DNA from: Micromonospora humi
Lineage (GTDB): Bacteria; Actinomycetota; Actinomycetes; Mycobacteriales; Micromonosporaceae
Direction: 5' to 3'
Assembly: GCF_900090105.1 (NCBI RefSeq)
Contig: NZ_FMDM01000002.1
Span: 172,960-236,959, forward strand
Length of the DNA stretch: 64,000 nucleotides
Shown here: positions 32,774-42,596 of the stretch, in pieces
Layout of the letters: the number at the start of each line of letters is the position of its first letter
Position numbering within the stretch: the stretch's first letter is position 1
Position numbers and translations under genes: made by a program
Notes under the pieces: generated by a model
Told to the model about the DNA's origin: nothing
What the model saw: only the letters and a program-made list of their open reading frames with translations
The model's database searches: none

Positions 32774-33916
32774 TTAGTCCCTGGCGAGCGCGCGGGAGAT
32801 GACCAGGCGCTGGATCTGGTTGGTGCCCTCGACGATCTGCAGCACCTTCGCCTCGCGCATGTACCGCTCGACCGGGTGGTCGGCGACGTAACCGGCGCCG
32901 CCGAGCACCTGCACCGCGTCGGTGGTCACCCGCATCGCCAGGTCGGTGGCGAACAGCTTCGCCTTCGCCGCCTCGATCGAGTACGGTCGGCCGGCGTCGC
33001 GCAGCCGCGCGGCGGCCAGCATGAGCGCGCGGGCCGCCGAGATGCCGGTGGCGTGGTCGGCCAGGTTGAACCCGAGGCCCTGGAAGTCGATGATCGCCCG
33101 GCCGAACTGCCGGCGTTCCCGGGCGTAGCCGACCGCGTAGTCCAGCGCCGCCTGCGCCAACCCCACCGCGCAGGCGGCGATGCCGAGGCGCCCGGAGTCC
33201 AGCGCGGCCATGGCGATGGTGAAGCCGGCGCCCTCGCCGCCGAGCAACCGCTCGGCCGGCACCCGGGCGTCGTCGAAGGCGACCTGCGCCACCGGTGAGG
33301 CGTGCAGGCCCATGGTGCGCTCGGCGGCCTGCGGGTGGATTCCGGCCGTGCCCCGGTCGGCCAGCAGGCAGGAGATGCCCTTCGGGCCGGGCCCGCCGGT
33401 GCGGCAGAAGATGTTGTAGAAGTCGGCGACCCGGGCGTGGGTGATCCACGCCTTGGTGCCGGTCACCACGTAGTCGTCGCCGTCGCGCACCGCCCGGGTG
33501 GTCAGCGACGCCGCGTCCGAGCCGCCCTGCGGCTCGGAGAGGCAGTACGCCCCGAGCAGTTCCCCGCCGATCATGTCGGGCAGCAGCTTGCGTTGCGCGT
33601 CGGTGCCGAACTGCGCCAGCGGGTAGCAGGACAGCGTGTGCACGCTGACCGCCTCGGCCACGGCCAGCCACCGGCTGGCGAGGATCTCCAGCACCTGCAG
33701 GTAGACCTCGTACGGCTGGGCGGCGCCGCCGTGTTCCTCGGCGTACGGCAGGCCGAGCAGGCCGGCGCGGCCCAGGGTGCGCAGCACGTCGCGGGGGAAC
33801 TCGGCGCGCTCCTCGAAGCCGGCGGCCCGCGGGGCCAGCTCCCGGTCGGCGAGCTCGGTGGCGAGGTCCAGCAGGTCGTGGGCCTCGTCGGTGGGGAGGA
33901 TCCGGTCGACGTCCAT
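32774..33916 (-). CDS. Acyl-CoA dehydrogenase
   Basis: 380 residues. Family signatures are CLSEPQGGSDAASLTTRA (flavin and substrate loop), KAWITHARVADFYNIF and the C-terminal LQIVEGTNQIQRLVISR, whose glutamate is the catalytic base in short/medium-chain enzymes. FAD-dependent alpha,beta-dehydrogenation of acyl-CoA. No partner thiolase or hydratase is nearby. It could process the crotonyl/butyryl-CoA made by the lysine pathway, but nothing shows this directly. Confidence 0.93.
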   Translation of the reverse strand: MDVDRILPTDEAHDLLDLATELADRELAPRAAGFEERAEFPRDVLRTLGRAGLLGLPYAEEHGGAAQPYEVYLQVLEILASRWLAVAEAVSVHTLSCYPLAQFGTDAQRKLLPDMIGGELLGAYCLSEPQGGSDAASLTTRAVRDGDDYVVTGTKAWITHARVADFYNIFCRTGGPGPKGISCLLADRGTAGIHPQAAERTMGLHASPVAQVAFDDARVPAERLLGGEGAGFTIAMAALDSGRLGIAACAVGLAQAALDYAVGYARERRQFGRAIIDFQGLGFNLADHATGISAARALMLAAARLRDAGRPYSIEAAKAKLFATDLAMRVTTDAVQVLGGAGYVADHPVERYMREAKVLQIVEGTNQIQRLVISRALARD

Positions 33917-34238
33917 AGCGCGATGAGCTCCGTGGGGGTGGGTGAGCCGGTGCGGCGTCCGGGTGTGGACCCCTGCAGCTTAACGGTCGTTTGGGCGTCG
34001 GCGGGAGTCCACCCGCGCCCACGGCCCGTGGCCGGCGCTTGACCGCAGCGTCAGAATGGTGCGTGCTCCGCCACGACGAATCGGAGGGTACCGATGCAAA
34101 CGGTGTCGGGGACCGGACAGTCGACGTGAGACCGTTCCCCCCACTGCGATCATGGACGTCCGCCGCCGCCCGCCGCCGCGCCGGCGTGGCCGCACCGGCC
34201 GACCTCCGACACCCGCCGTGCGACGAACCGGATGGCCC
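33917..34238. other. Divergent intergenic region before the VMAP operon
   Basis: About 320 bp between the acyl-CoA dehydrogenase and VMAP starts. A TTGACC at 34039 is the best -35-like element, without a clear -10. A well-placed GGAGGG before an ATG at 34094 opens an 11-codon ORF (MQTVSGTGQST), which could be a leader peptide or chance. The VMAP frame stays open upstream, but that stretch is proline/arginine-rich and unlike protein. Confidence 0.4.
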
Positions 34239-35723
34239 ATGACGCACCCTCCGTCCCCCGGCGCCGCCCAGCGACACCGCATCGAGGAAGAACTGGTCGA
34301 CCTGCTCTCCGGCATGCGCCTGCTGCAGGAGCCGGACAGCCGCCGGCTCATGGTCGGCAGGCTGCGCGAGCGGCTCGCCGACCACGGCGTCAACGACTAC
34401 GCCAACCCCCGCGACCAGAGCATCGAGGTGGCCCGCGTCTGCCTCGGCGACCTGGCCGCCCTGGTCGACGTGGTGGCGCTCTTCGAGCCGGCCGCGGCCC
34501 AACTCGGCCCGCTGCACCGGCTGCGGCACGAGGTCGACGCGTTCGAGCTGCTGGCCGCCGAGGACTGGACCGACCTGCGACCGGCGCTCACCGCCCACCG
34601 CCCGGAGTCGCTCGGCTGGCTGTACCAGCGGGCCACCGACCACAAGACGGCCACACCCCCGTCCTGGTGCGTCAGCGCCTGGGACGTCTTCGTCTACCTC
34701 AGCGGGCAGAACGCGCCGCCGCGCGGGCTGCCCCCGAGCATGCTCTTCCTGGTGCTGCTGGAGCACGAGGTGGACACCGAGACGGCCCAGGTGATCCGGC
34801 ACCGCAACCGGCGCCAGGCCAGCCTGCTGGAGCTGACCGCCGACCTGGACCGCCGCCGGGCCCAGGTCAACGCCGGCGACCAGACCCCCGAGCCGTACGT
34901 CTACCTGGTCGTCCAGGTCGAGCCGGACCTGGCCCCCGGCAGCGCCGGCTACACCGTCTCGCACTACCGCCAGTGGCAGGGCGCGCAGGGGTGGCACTCC
35001 CGACGGCACGGCCAGCTCACCGACGTCGCGCACGCCGAACTGGAGGCGACCGTCGAGCGGATCGTCCAGCAGATGGAGATCGAGTGGTCCGACCGTCGCG
35101 CCGACGTCGCCGTCGAACTGGTGCTGCCGGTGGAGCTGCTCAACGAGGACGTCGCCTGGTGGCGCAAGGAGGCGGCCAGTGTCCACCTGGAACAGAAGGT
35201 GCTGGCGATGGACTACCCGGTGGTCGTGCGCAGCCTCAACCGGCTGCGGCAACCCGAGTGGCACCGGGCCTGGCGGCGACGGTGGGAGCACCTGCAGGCC
35301 GAGCCGGCGCACAGCCGGCTGTTCCGCAGCCGGCCGCACGGCCCGGCGTACCTGACCCGCCTGGAGGCCGAGCTGACCACCGATCCGCGCTGGTCGACCC
35401 TGCTGCTCAGCGCGCCGCCGACGCCGGCGAACCCGCTCGGCTTCAAGGAAGTGATGACCGCCCTGCGGGCGGGACTGCCGGTGATCGTCTGGCACCGCAC
35501 CCGCCCGTCCGACACCGAGTTCTGGGAGGAGATCCGGGACATGACCGCCGACGGACGCATCGCGCGCCTCCCGGTGCACGCCCGGCGGGCGCGGTTGGAC
35601 GCGCTCGCCCTGGAGCCGCACGCCGACCGACACAACGGCCGCCACCTGGTGGTGCTCTGGGACGACCCGGAACGCACCCCCGAGCTGCACCGGCCCGACG
35701 ACCGACCGGGACGGCCGGCGTGA
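34239..35723 (+). CDS. EAD2-VMAP-C protein of a vWA-MoxR conflict system
   Basis: 494 residues. The N-terminal 15-100 (EEELVDLLSGMRLLQ onward) looks like effector-associated domain 2, a death-fold-like adaptor. The C-terminal 210-485 has VMAP-C features: PYVYLVVQVEPDLAPG, VELVLPVELLNEDVAWW, YPVVVRSLNRLR, and a late LVVLWDDPERTP. VMAP is the hub protein that, in described ternary systems, links a MoxR ATPase and a vWA protein to effectors that carry the same EAD. Its GTGA overlap with the MoxR gene and the EAD2-bearing hydrolase downstream fit that model. An in-frame ATG 87 bp upstream is possible. Confidence 0.8.
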   Translation: MTHPPSPGAAQRHRIEEELVDLLSGMRLLQEPDSRRLMVGRLRERLADHGVNDYANPRDQSIEVARVCLGDLAALVDVVALFEPAAAQLGPLHRLRHEVDAFELLAAEDWTDLRPALTAHRPESLGWLYQRATDHKTATPPSWCVSAWDVFVYLSGQNAPPRGLPPSMLFLVLLEHEVDTETAQVIRHRNRRQASLLELTADLDRRRAQVNAGDQTPEPYVYLVVQVEPDLAPGSAGYTVSHYRQWQGAQGWHSRRHGQLTDVAHAELEATVERIVQQMEIEWSDRRADVAVELVLPVELLNEDVAWWRKEAASVHLEQKVLAMDYPVVVRSLNRLRQPEWHRAWRRRWEHLQAEPAHSRLFRSRPHGPAYLTRLEAELTTDPRWSTLLLSAPPTPANPLGFKEVMTALRAGLPVIVWHRTRPSDTEFWEEIRDMTADGRIARLPVHARRARLDALALEPHADRHNGRHLVVLWDDPERTPELHRPDDRPGRPA

Positions 35724-36736
35724 GCGCCCCGCAGGTCGCCGGGTGGCGCGTCTACCGGGGCACCGGGGAGCCGCTCGACCCGGCGGAGCGCGACCGGCGC
35801 TGGCCGGCGCCGCCACGCTGGCGTGCCTTCGACGGCGGGCCGGACGAGCCACCGGCGCCCTCCGAGGACCCGGACCTCCGACGGCGGCTCGGCACCGCGA
35901 CCGCACCGGCCGGCCCGGACCCCCGCGAGGTGGACGTGGTGAACGCCGCGCTGCTGCTGCGCCGGCCGCTGCTGGTCACCGGCCGCGCCGGGTCGGGCCG
36001 GTCCAGCCTGGCCTACCGGATCGCCCGGGAACTCGGCCTGGGCCGGGTGCTGCACTGGCCGGTGTCCGCCCACGACACCGTCCGCGCCGGCCTCTACCAG
36101 CACGACCCGCTCGGGCGGGTACGCGCCGGCCGCGGTGACGACCGCTCGGTCGGCGACGAGCTGGGCGAGCACCTCAGCCTCGGGCCGCTGGGCACCGCGC
36201 TGCTGCCCTACCGCGCCCCCCGGGTGCTGCTCGTCGACGAGCTGGACCAGAGCGACATCGACCTGCCCCAGCAACTGCGTACCGTCTTCGACGACGGCGG
36301 GTTCGACATCCCCGAGCTGGTCCGGGCCGCGGGGCGCAGCCCCGAGGTCACCGTGCACACCGCCGACCCGGGCGGCCGGGCCACGGTGCGCGGCGGGCGT
36401 GTCCGCTGCCACGAGTTCCCGCTGGTGGTGATGACCTGCACCGAGGACCGGGTGTTCCCACCCGCGTTCCTGCGCCACTGCCTGCGGCTGCGGTTGGCCG
36501 ACCCGGACGAGGCCGCCCTGCTGCGGATGGTGGACGCGCACTTCGCCGAGCGACCCGCGGGCGCCGCCGGGCTGGTCCGGGCGTACCTGGACCGGCGACA
36601 CGGCCCCGACGCGCCCACCCTCGACCAGCTGCTCGACGCGGTCCAGCTCGCCGCCGCCGACGCCGACGACGCCCCGGACTGGGACCGCCTCGCCGAGGTG
36701 CTGTGGCGCGGCGGGCCGACGGCGGACCCGGAATGA
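35720..36736 (+). CDS. MoxR-like AAA+ ATPase with altered Walker A
   Basis: 338 residues. Walker B is VLLVDELDQSDIDLP and the sensor region is VVMTCTEDRVFPPAFLRHC, the MoxR layout. Walker A reads GRAGSGRSS: the invariant lysine is arginine (R94). The N-terminal 70 residues are proline/arginine-rich and probably flexible. GTG start overlapping the VMAP stop. As the motor of the VMAP-MoxR-vWA system it should remodel partners on NTP hydrolysis; with R94 it may bind but hydrolyse poorly. Family assignment is sure, activity is not. Confidence 0.85.
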   Translation: MSAPQVAGWRVYRGTGEPLDPAERDRRWPAPPRWRAFDGGPDEPPAPSEDPDLRRRLGTATAPAGPDPREVDVVNAALLLRRPLLVTGRAGSGRSSLAYRIARELGLGRVLHWPVSAHDTVRAGLYQHDPLGRVRAGRGDDRSVGDELGEHLSLGPLGTALLPYRAPRVLLVDELDQSDIDLPQQLRTVFDDGGFDIPELVRAAGRSPEVTVHTADPGGRATVRGGRVRCHEFPLVVMTCTEDRVFPPAFLRHCLRLRLADPDEAALLRMVDAHFAERPAGAAGLVRAYLDRRHGPDAPTLDQLLDAVQLAAADADDAPDWDRLAEVLWRGGPTADPE

Positions 36737-39700
36737 TCCTGCCGGGTTGGCCCCCCGCCGGCCCGGCCGAATCCGGTGCCGCTGCCACCGGCGAGGAGTC
36801 GCTCGCCGACGTGCTGCGTCCGTTCCGGCGGCTGGTCTCGCCGCGGGAGCTGTTCGTGTACGACGAGGAGGCCACCGCCGCGCAGGCCGAGGCGGGGCTG
36901 GTCCGGCCGGTGCTGCGGCGGGCGGTCCGGGCCCGCTGGGACGTGGTGCTGGTCGTGGACGAGCACCCCTCGATGACGGTCTGGTCGACCCGGGTACGGA
37001 CGTTCACCACCCTGCTGCGCCGGCACATGGCCTTCCAGGACGTGCGGGTGTGCCACCTCGCCACCGGCGGGACGAGCCCCGAGGAGGTCCTGCTGCGCCG
37101 CGGCCGGCGCGGCCCGGCCGTGCCCGCCGCGGCGGGACTGCCCGCGGTGCGCCGGCACCGGATCGTGCTGGTGCTCTCCGACGGGGCCGCCCCGGCCTGG
37201 CGCAGCGGCGCGGCCCTGCCGCACCTGCACGCGTGGGCGCGCCGCCAGCCGGTGGCGGTGGTGCACCTGCTGCCGCAGCAGATGTGGCACCGCGGCGGGC
37301 TCGCCGCGCAGCGTCTGGGCCTGCGGGCGCCCCGGGCCGGCGCGCCGAACTCCCGCCTGTGGTGGCGGCAGCCGGACCCGCTGCGGGCGTGGACCGACGT
37401 CGGGCGGCCGGCCGACCCCGACGCGGTGCCGGTGCCGGTGGTGGAGCTGCGGCCCCGCTGGCTGGCCGCGTGGGTGGACCTGGTCGCCGGCCGGCACCCG
37501 CGCTGGGTCGATCTGCCCGCCGTCCTGGCGTACGCCCGGCCGCCGCACCCCGCCGACCGGCGTACCCCCGAGCGGTGGGATCCGGCGGCGGCGGTGCGCG
37601 AGTTCGTCTCCTGGGCGTCCCCGGCGGCGCTGCGGCTGGCCACCGGCCTGGCCGCCGCTCCGCTGGACGCGGCGGCCATCGCGGCGGTCCGCGACGAGGC
37701 GGTGCCGGAGGCCGGCGACGTGCACCTCGCCGAGCTGCTCACCGGCCCGCTGGTCGGGCCGGGGCCGCGGCAGCTCGGCCTCGACTTCCGGCCCGGGGTG
37801 CGCGAGGAGCTGCTGGCGATCGGCCGGCGGGCGGAGACGGTACGGATCCTGCGCGCCCTCGCCGCGCGTCTCGGCCCGGACCGGCCGGAGCTGGCGGCGT
37901 GGGGGCCGGTGCTGTCCGACCCGGACGGCACGCCACTGGACCGGCCCGGCCCGGCCGCGGAGGTCGAGGTGGCGGTGCTGGGCGCGCTCTCCGGCCGCTA
38001 CCTGGGGCGGGCCCGGCGGCTGCGGAGCGCGCTGGAGCGGGACACGCCGGACGAACGCGACGTCCGCGACACTCCCGCATCGCGGGGCACGAATGTCATC
38101 ATGGACGGAGGCGAAGAAGCCGACGTCCCCCGTAGCGTCCCCGCTGAAGGAGCCGGATTGTCGACGACCCCAGTGGACGCCAGCACCCCCGGCCGGACTC
38201 CCGCCGTCTGGGGCAACGTCCCGCCGCGCAACCCGAACTTCACCGGCCGCGCCGACCATCTGGCCATGCTGCACCGCCAGATCCAGGGCGGCGCCACGGC
38301 GGTGCTGCCGCACGCCCTGCACGGCATGGGCGGCGTCGGCAAGTCGCACCTCGCCGTGGAATACGTCTACCAGCACCAGGGCGAGTACGACCTGATCTGG
38401 TGGATCCCGGCCGAACGCGCCACCCAGATCGGCGCCTCGCTGGTCGAGCTGGCCCACCGGATGAACCTGACCGCCGGCCCGGACATCGGCAGCGCCCGGC
38501 TGGCGGTGCAGGAGGCGCTGCGGACGGGCCGGCCCTACCCACGCTGGCTGTTGATCTTCGACAACGCGGAGAGCCCGGAGGTGCTGCTGCCCTACCTGCC
38601 GACCGGCGGATCCGGCAGCATCATGATCACCTCCCGTAATCCGCAGTGGGCCACCATGGCCCGCACCCTCGAGGTGGACGTCTTCACCCGCGCCGAGAGC
38701 GTCGAACTGCTGCGCCGGCGCGGCCCGGAACTCACCGACGAGCAGGCCGACCGGCTGGCCGACGCGCTCGGCGACCTGCCGCTGGCCCTGGAACAGGCGG
38801 CCGCCTGGCGTGCCGAGACCGGCATGCCGGCCGAGGAATACCTGCGGGTGTTCGAGGAGAAGCGCGTCGAGCTGCTCGAACAGGCCCCGCCGATGGACTA
38901 CCAGCTCCCGGTGGCCGCCGCCTGGAACGTCTCGCTGGACCGGCTGGTCGTCGCCAACCCGGCCGCCTTCCGGCTGCTTCAGGTGTGCTCCTTCCTGGCC
39001 CCCGAGCCCATCCCCCGCACCCTGTTCAGCGGCGCGCAGAACGCCGACATCCACCCCGAGCTCAACGGCGCGCTGCGCGACCCGATGCGGCTCGGCCGGG
39101 CGATCCGCGACATCAACAGGTACGCGCTGGCCCGGGTGATCCACCGGACCAACTCGATCCAGATGCACCGCCTGATCCAGGCGGTGCTGCTGGACCGGAT
39201 GAACACCGCCGAGCGCGACGCCATGCGGGCCAGCGCCCACCGGCTGCTCGCCACCGGTGACCGCAACGACCCGGACACGCCGGCCAACTGGCCCAGCTAC
39301 GCCGACCTCTACCCGCACGTGCTGGTCTCCGGGGCGGTCGAGTCCGCCCAGGGCTGGGTGCACCAGCTCATCTACAACGAGGCCCGCTACCTCTACTGGT
39401 GGGGCGACATGGAGGCGTCGCTGGAGTTGTCCCGGCACGCCTACGACACCTGGCGGCAGCGGCTCGGGGAGACCGATCCGACCACCCTGCGGATCGGCCA
39501 GTGGCTCGGCTTCATGCTCTACCGCCTCGGCCGGCACTCCGAGGCCGCCGAGCTGAACACCCGGATCCTGCGGGCCCACGAGAGCGCCACCCACGAGGAC
39601 ACCGAGGAGTTGCTCAGCGCGCTCGGCGCGGTCGCCGCCGACCTGCGCGTCGCCGGCGACTTCGCGCAGGCGCTCGAGATCGACGAGGACGTCTACCGCC

Positions 39701-40680
39701 GGCACGTGGTGCTGCTCGGCGAGGACGACCCGAGCACCCTCAACGCGGCCCACAATCTCGCGGTCAGCCTGCGCCTGACCGGCGACATGCGACGGGCGTT
39801 CGCGGTCGACCGGGCCACCTACGCGCACCGGGTCCTGCTGTTCGGCGAGGACCACGCGCAGACCCTGGAGTCCCACCTCAACCTCATCATCGACCGGCGC
39901 GAGCTGGGCGAATACCTGCCCGCCCGGGCGGAGATGCAGAACGTGGTGGACCGGCTGCCGCTGGTCTGGGGCAGCGCGCAGACCCAGACGCTGCTGGCGC
40001 GGCGCCGGTTGGCCTCCGCGGTGCGCAAGGCCGGTGACCACGTCACCGCCCGCGCCCTCTCCCAGGAGGTACGCGACGGCTTCGCCGCCCGCTACGGCGC
40101 GGGCCACCCGGACACCCTGCTCGCCGCGTTCGGTCTCGCCGTCGACCTGCGCGCCACCGGTGACCTGGCGGCCGCGGCCCGGCTCAGCGAGGAGATCGGC
40201 GAGAGCTACCAGCGGCTCTTCGGCGACGACCACCCCTACACCGTGGCGGCCCGGGCGAACGCCGCGATCGTGCACCGGCTGCGCGGCGACGCGGGGCTCG
40301 CCCGGTCGGTCAACGAGTCCGGTCTGGCCGTGCTCACCCGCCGCCTCGGCCCGGACCACCCGCTGGTGCTGGCCGCCTCGATCAACCTCGGCAACGACCT
40401 CTACGTGCTCCAGGACCACGGAGCCGCGTACGAGCTGGACCGGGCGACAGTGGACCGGGCGCGGGAGGTGTTCGGGCCGGAGCACCCGACCACGCTGATC
40501 GCGCTGGGCAACCTGGCGATGGACCTGATCGCGTTGGAGCGGGTGGCGGAGGGGCGGGCGCTGCTCGACGAGATCGGCCCGACGTTCCACCGGACGCTCG
40601 GCGACGCCCACCCGGCCACCCGCGCCGGCCTCGACCCGGCGGTGCGGGGCGACTGCGACCTCGACCCGATGCCGTTGTAG
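36733..40680 (+). CDS. FxSxx-system-type protein: degenerate vWA (SAV_2336-like), NB-ARC and TPR domains
   Basis: 1315 residues. Residues 20-460 form a SAV_2336-like region whose vWA MIDAS is degenerate (VVDEHPSM, D76, S80). A linker follows, then an NB-ARC NTPase with Walker A GMGGVGKSH (K537), Walker B LLIFDNAE (D610) and sensor SIMITSRNP. From about 870 to the end there are TPR repeats of the GEDHPxTL type (for example FGEDHAQTLESHLNL). It is the vWA arm of the ternary system and resembles TPR proteins found with FxSxx-COOH RiPP genes. ATG overlaps the MoxR stop. Confidence 0.82.
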   Translation: MILPGWPPAGPAESGAAATGEESLADVLRPFRRLVSPRELFVYDEEATAAQAEAGLVRPVLRRAVRARWDVVLVVDEHPSMTVWSTRVRTFTTLLRRHMAFQDVRVCHLATGGTSPEEVLLRRGRRGPAVPAAAGLPAVRRHRIVLVLSDGAAPAWRSGAALPHLHAWARRQPVAVVHLLPQQMWHRGGLAAQRLGLRAPRAGAPNSRLWWRQPDPLRAWTDVGRPADPDAVPVPVVELRPRWLAAWVDLVAGRHPRWVDLPAVLAYARPPHPADRRTPERWDPAAAVREFVSWASPAALRLATGLAAAPLDAAAIAAVRDEAVPEAGDVHLAELLTGPLVGPGPRQLGLDFRPGVREELLAIGRRAETVRILRALAARLGPDRPELAAWGPVLSDPDGTPLDRPGPAAEVEVAVLGALSGRYLGRARRLRSALERDTPDERDVRDTPASRGTNVIMDGGEEADVPRSVPAEGAGLSTTPVDASTPGRTPAVWGNVPPRNPNFTGRADHLAMLHRQIQGGATAVLPHALHGMGGVGKSHLAVEYVYQHQGEYDLIWWIPAERATQIGASLVELAHRMNLTAGPDIGSARLAVQEALRTGRPYPRWLLIFDNAESPEVLLPYLPTGGSGSIMITSRNPQWATMARTLEVDVFTRAESVELLRRRGPELTDEQADRLADALGDLPLALEQAAAWRAETGMPAEEYLRVFEEKRVELLEQAPPMDYQLPVAAAWNVSLDRLVVANPAAFRLLQVCSFLAPEPIPRTLFSGAQNADIHPELNGALRDPMRLGRAIRDINRYALARVIHRTNSIQMHRLIQAVLLDRMNTAERDAMRASAHRLLATGDRNDPDTPANWPSYADLYPHVLVSGAVESAQGWVHQLIYNEARYLYWWGDMEASLELSRHAYDTWRQRLGETDPTTLRIGQWLGFMLYRLGRHSEAAELNTRILRAHESATHEDTEELLSALGAVAADLRVAGDFAQALEIDEDVYRRHVVLLGEDDPSTLNAAHNLAVSLRLTGDMRRAFAVDRATYAHRVLLFGEDHAQTLESHLNLIIDRRELGEYLPARAEMQNVVDRLPLVWGSAQTQTLLARRRLASAVRKAGDHVTARALSQEVRDGFAARYGAGHPDTLLAAFGLAVDLRATGDLAAAARLSEEIGESYQRLFGDDHPYTVAARANAAIVHRLRGDAGLARSVNESGLAVLTRRLGPDHPLVLAASINLGNDLYVLQDHGAAYELDRATVDRAREVFGPEHPTTLIALGNLAMDLIALERVAEGRALLDEIGPTFHRTLGDAHPATRAGLDPAVRGDCDLDPMPL

Positions 40681-40688
40681 CCGGCCCG

Positions 40689-40722
40689 GCCTCGGTGGCG
40701 GCTCGCGTACCGCCACCGAGGC
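40689..40722. terminator. Bidirectional terminator, TPR gene / HExxH gene
   Basis: A 13-bp perfect stem (GCCTCGGTGGCGG/CCGCCACCGAGGC) with an 8-nt loop sits between the two convergent stop codons. Confidence 0.82.
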
Positions 40723-40729
40723 GGGCGGG

Positions 40730-42571
40730 TCACCCGACGGTCGGCGCCGGCCCGATCCAGGCCGCCAGGTCCACCGGGTCGGTCGGCGTCGCGGCGGCGA
40801 GGCGGCGGTGCACGGCGCGGACCAGTTCGGGCCGGCTCCGCAGCGCTGTCGCCGCCTCGTCGAGCCCCAGGGCGGCGCTGGTCAACGCCAGCCCGGCCCA
40901 CGCCGACGGGGTGTCCGAGCCGCCGGTCAGCTCCCCGAGCAGCAGCTGGTGCGCGTGCGCGGTGTCACCGGCGGCGTAGGCGAGGTCGGCCGGTCCCGCC
41001 CCGGTGACCCGTTCACCGACCGCCGACGGGTCCTTGCGCAGCCGTTCGAAGCCCTCCGGGTCGGTGAGCCGCCACAGCAGCAGGACCGCCCGGGTGTCGA
41101 GCCGCCGCGCGGCGGCGTCCGCCACGACCGGCGGATCGGGGTAGTCCACGGCGGGTCGCGCCGCGCCGGCCTGCCAGGCCTCGGCGAACACCCGCACCAC
41201 CGCCGGGTCGGGGTGTCGGTGGTGCAGCCGCCACTGGGCCCGGTGGTCGTCGACCGCCGCGTCGGCCGCGGCGAGCACCTCCGCCGGCACCGGCTCGGAC
41301 CACCAGGTGGCTGCGGTGCCGGCCAGCCCGTCGAGCAGGTGCCGGCCGACGTCGGTCAGCTCGGGCCGGGCACGCAGCATCTCCAGCGTCGCGGCGACCT
41401 GCCGCCGCCACCTGGCGAACTCGAAGTGCGCCACCGGCCCCCCGACGCCGGTGGCCACCGGGCGGTACGCCCGCCAGAACTCGGTGATGCCGACGAACGC
41501 GTACACGCCCTGCAGCAGGCCGCCCAGCGGGCGCGGGTCGTCCCGCCACGGCGCGTAGAGCCGGTGCGGCGGCTCGGCGGTCAGCAACGGCGTCAGGTGC
41601 AGCAGGCCACCGAGCTTGATGTGCTGGAACTCGTGCACCAGCGTCACCGCCAGCTCCGGCGCGTCCTCCGGCTCCGAGATGAGCATGCTGCCGAAGGCGT
41701 CCCCGGCCGACGCGCTCATGGTGCGGAACCGCTCCGCCGGGCGTTGCGGCACCACCGAGAACAGGCCGCGGCCGATGGGCGCCGCACGCTCCGGGCAGAC
41801 CCGCACGAGCAGCTCCCACGCCTGGGTGAGCAGCGTCCGCCAGCGGTCGACGGTCGCGACCGTGTCCAGGTCCGGCGGGGTCGGGCTGCGCAGGTTGCGG
41901 TACGGGTCGAGGAAGTCCAGGCCGACCGTCAGCGTCTGGCCGCCGGCCTCGGCCCGGACGGTGGGCAGCGCGAACCAGCCGTCGGCGCCGCCGCCGGCGG
42001 CGTCGACGGCGACCCGGTGACCCTCCAGCGAGACGGTCGCCGCGCCGTCGGCGCCGGCCACCTCGGCCACCGTCCACCGCGACGTGGCCGGCAGCACCGC
42101 ACCGCCCAGTGTGGGCAGCGCGGCGAAGCCGTCGCGGACCGGCACCCGCACCGCGAACGACAGGCCGGCGCGCAGGCCGGCCACGGCCGCGAGGGCGTGC
42201 AGATAGCCGAGGTCCGCCCAGAGCGGGCCGTCGGCGGTGACCGTGGAGCCGCGTAGCCGGCGCAGCACGTAACCGGCCCAGGTGCCGACGTGCGGATGCG
42301 CGATCAGCCGGTCGACCTCGGCCGGGGCGCGGCGTTGCGCCGCCACCAGCAGCGCCCACGCCTCGGCCACCGGCGGCAGCGGACCCGCCACCTCCGGGGT
42401 GCCGGCCACCGCGTCGAGCACGGCGCGCAACTGCAGCAGCCGCCAACTGTGCTCGGCGGCGAGCAGTTCCTCGACGGTGTCGGCGTCGCCGCCGCCGGCC
42501 GCCAGGACCCCGAAGTGGTGGCGGGCGAGCCGGTGCCGGACCAGCTCATCCGTCGGCTGCGTGACGGTCAT
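40730..42571 (-). CDS. aKG-HExxH-type peptide beta-hydroxylase (HEXXH-motif protein)
   Basis: 613 residues. The defining motif is HEFQH at H313, E314, H317 inside LAVTLVHEFQHIKLGGLLHL, which matches the HEXXH domain known from FxSxx-COOH peptide systems. Characterised relatives use Fe(II) and alpha-ketoglutarate to hydroxylate side chains of a ribosomal peptide, often fused to a radical SAM cyclase. Here it is free-standing and no radical SAM gene is in the window. The ATG giving MTVTQPTDEL lies 5 nt after GGAGG. A small precursor-like ORF ends 25 bp upstream on the same strand. Confidence 0.82.
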   Translation of the reverse strand: MTVTQPTDELVRHRLARHHFGVLAAGGGDADTVEELLAAEHSWRLLQLRAVLDAVAGTPEVAGPLPPVAEAWALLVAAQRRAPAEVDRLIAHPHVGTWAGYVLRRLRGSTVTADGPLWADLGYLHALAAVAGLRAGLSFAVRVPVRDGFAALPTLGGAVLPATSRWTVAEVAGADGAATVSLEGHRVAVDAAGGGADGWFALPTVRAEAGGQTLTVGLDFLDPYRNLRSPTPPDLDTVATVDRWRTLLTQAWELLVRVCPERAAPIGRGLFSVVPQRPAERFRTMSASAGDAFGSMLISEPEDAPELAVTLVHEFQHIKLGGLLHLTPLLTAEPPHRLYAPWRDDPRPLGGLLQGVYAFVGITEFWRAYRPVATGVGGPVAHFEFARWRRQVAATLEMLRARPELTDVGRHLLDGLAGTAATWWSEPVPAEVLAAADAAVDDHRAQWRLHHRHPDPAVVRVFAEAWQAGAARPAVDYPDPPVVADAAARRLDTRAVLLLWRLTDPEGFERLRKDPSAVGERVTGAGPADLAYAAGDTAHAHQLLLGELTGGSDTPSAWAGLALTSAALGLDEAATALRSRPELVRAVHRRLAAATPTDPVDLAAWIGPAPTVG

Positions 42572-42596
42572 GCTTCCTCCACCCGGGTGGGCGAGA

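Noticed and set aside
34094..34129. 11-codon ORF with a good ribosome-binding site before the VMAP gene
   Set aside because: Could be a leader peptide, but too short to support and no attenuator structure was seen; mentioned only in the gap entry.
36208..40716. Very long minus-strand open frame antisense to the NB-ARC/TPR gene
   Set aside because: Shadow of the coding strand; arginine/glycine/valine bias with no motifs, while the plus strand has Walker and TPR motifs.
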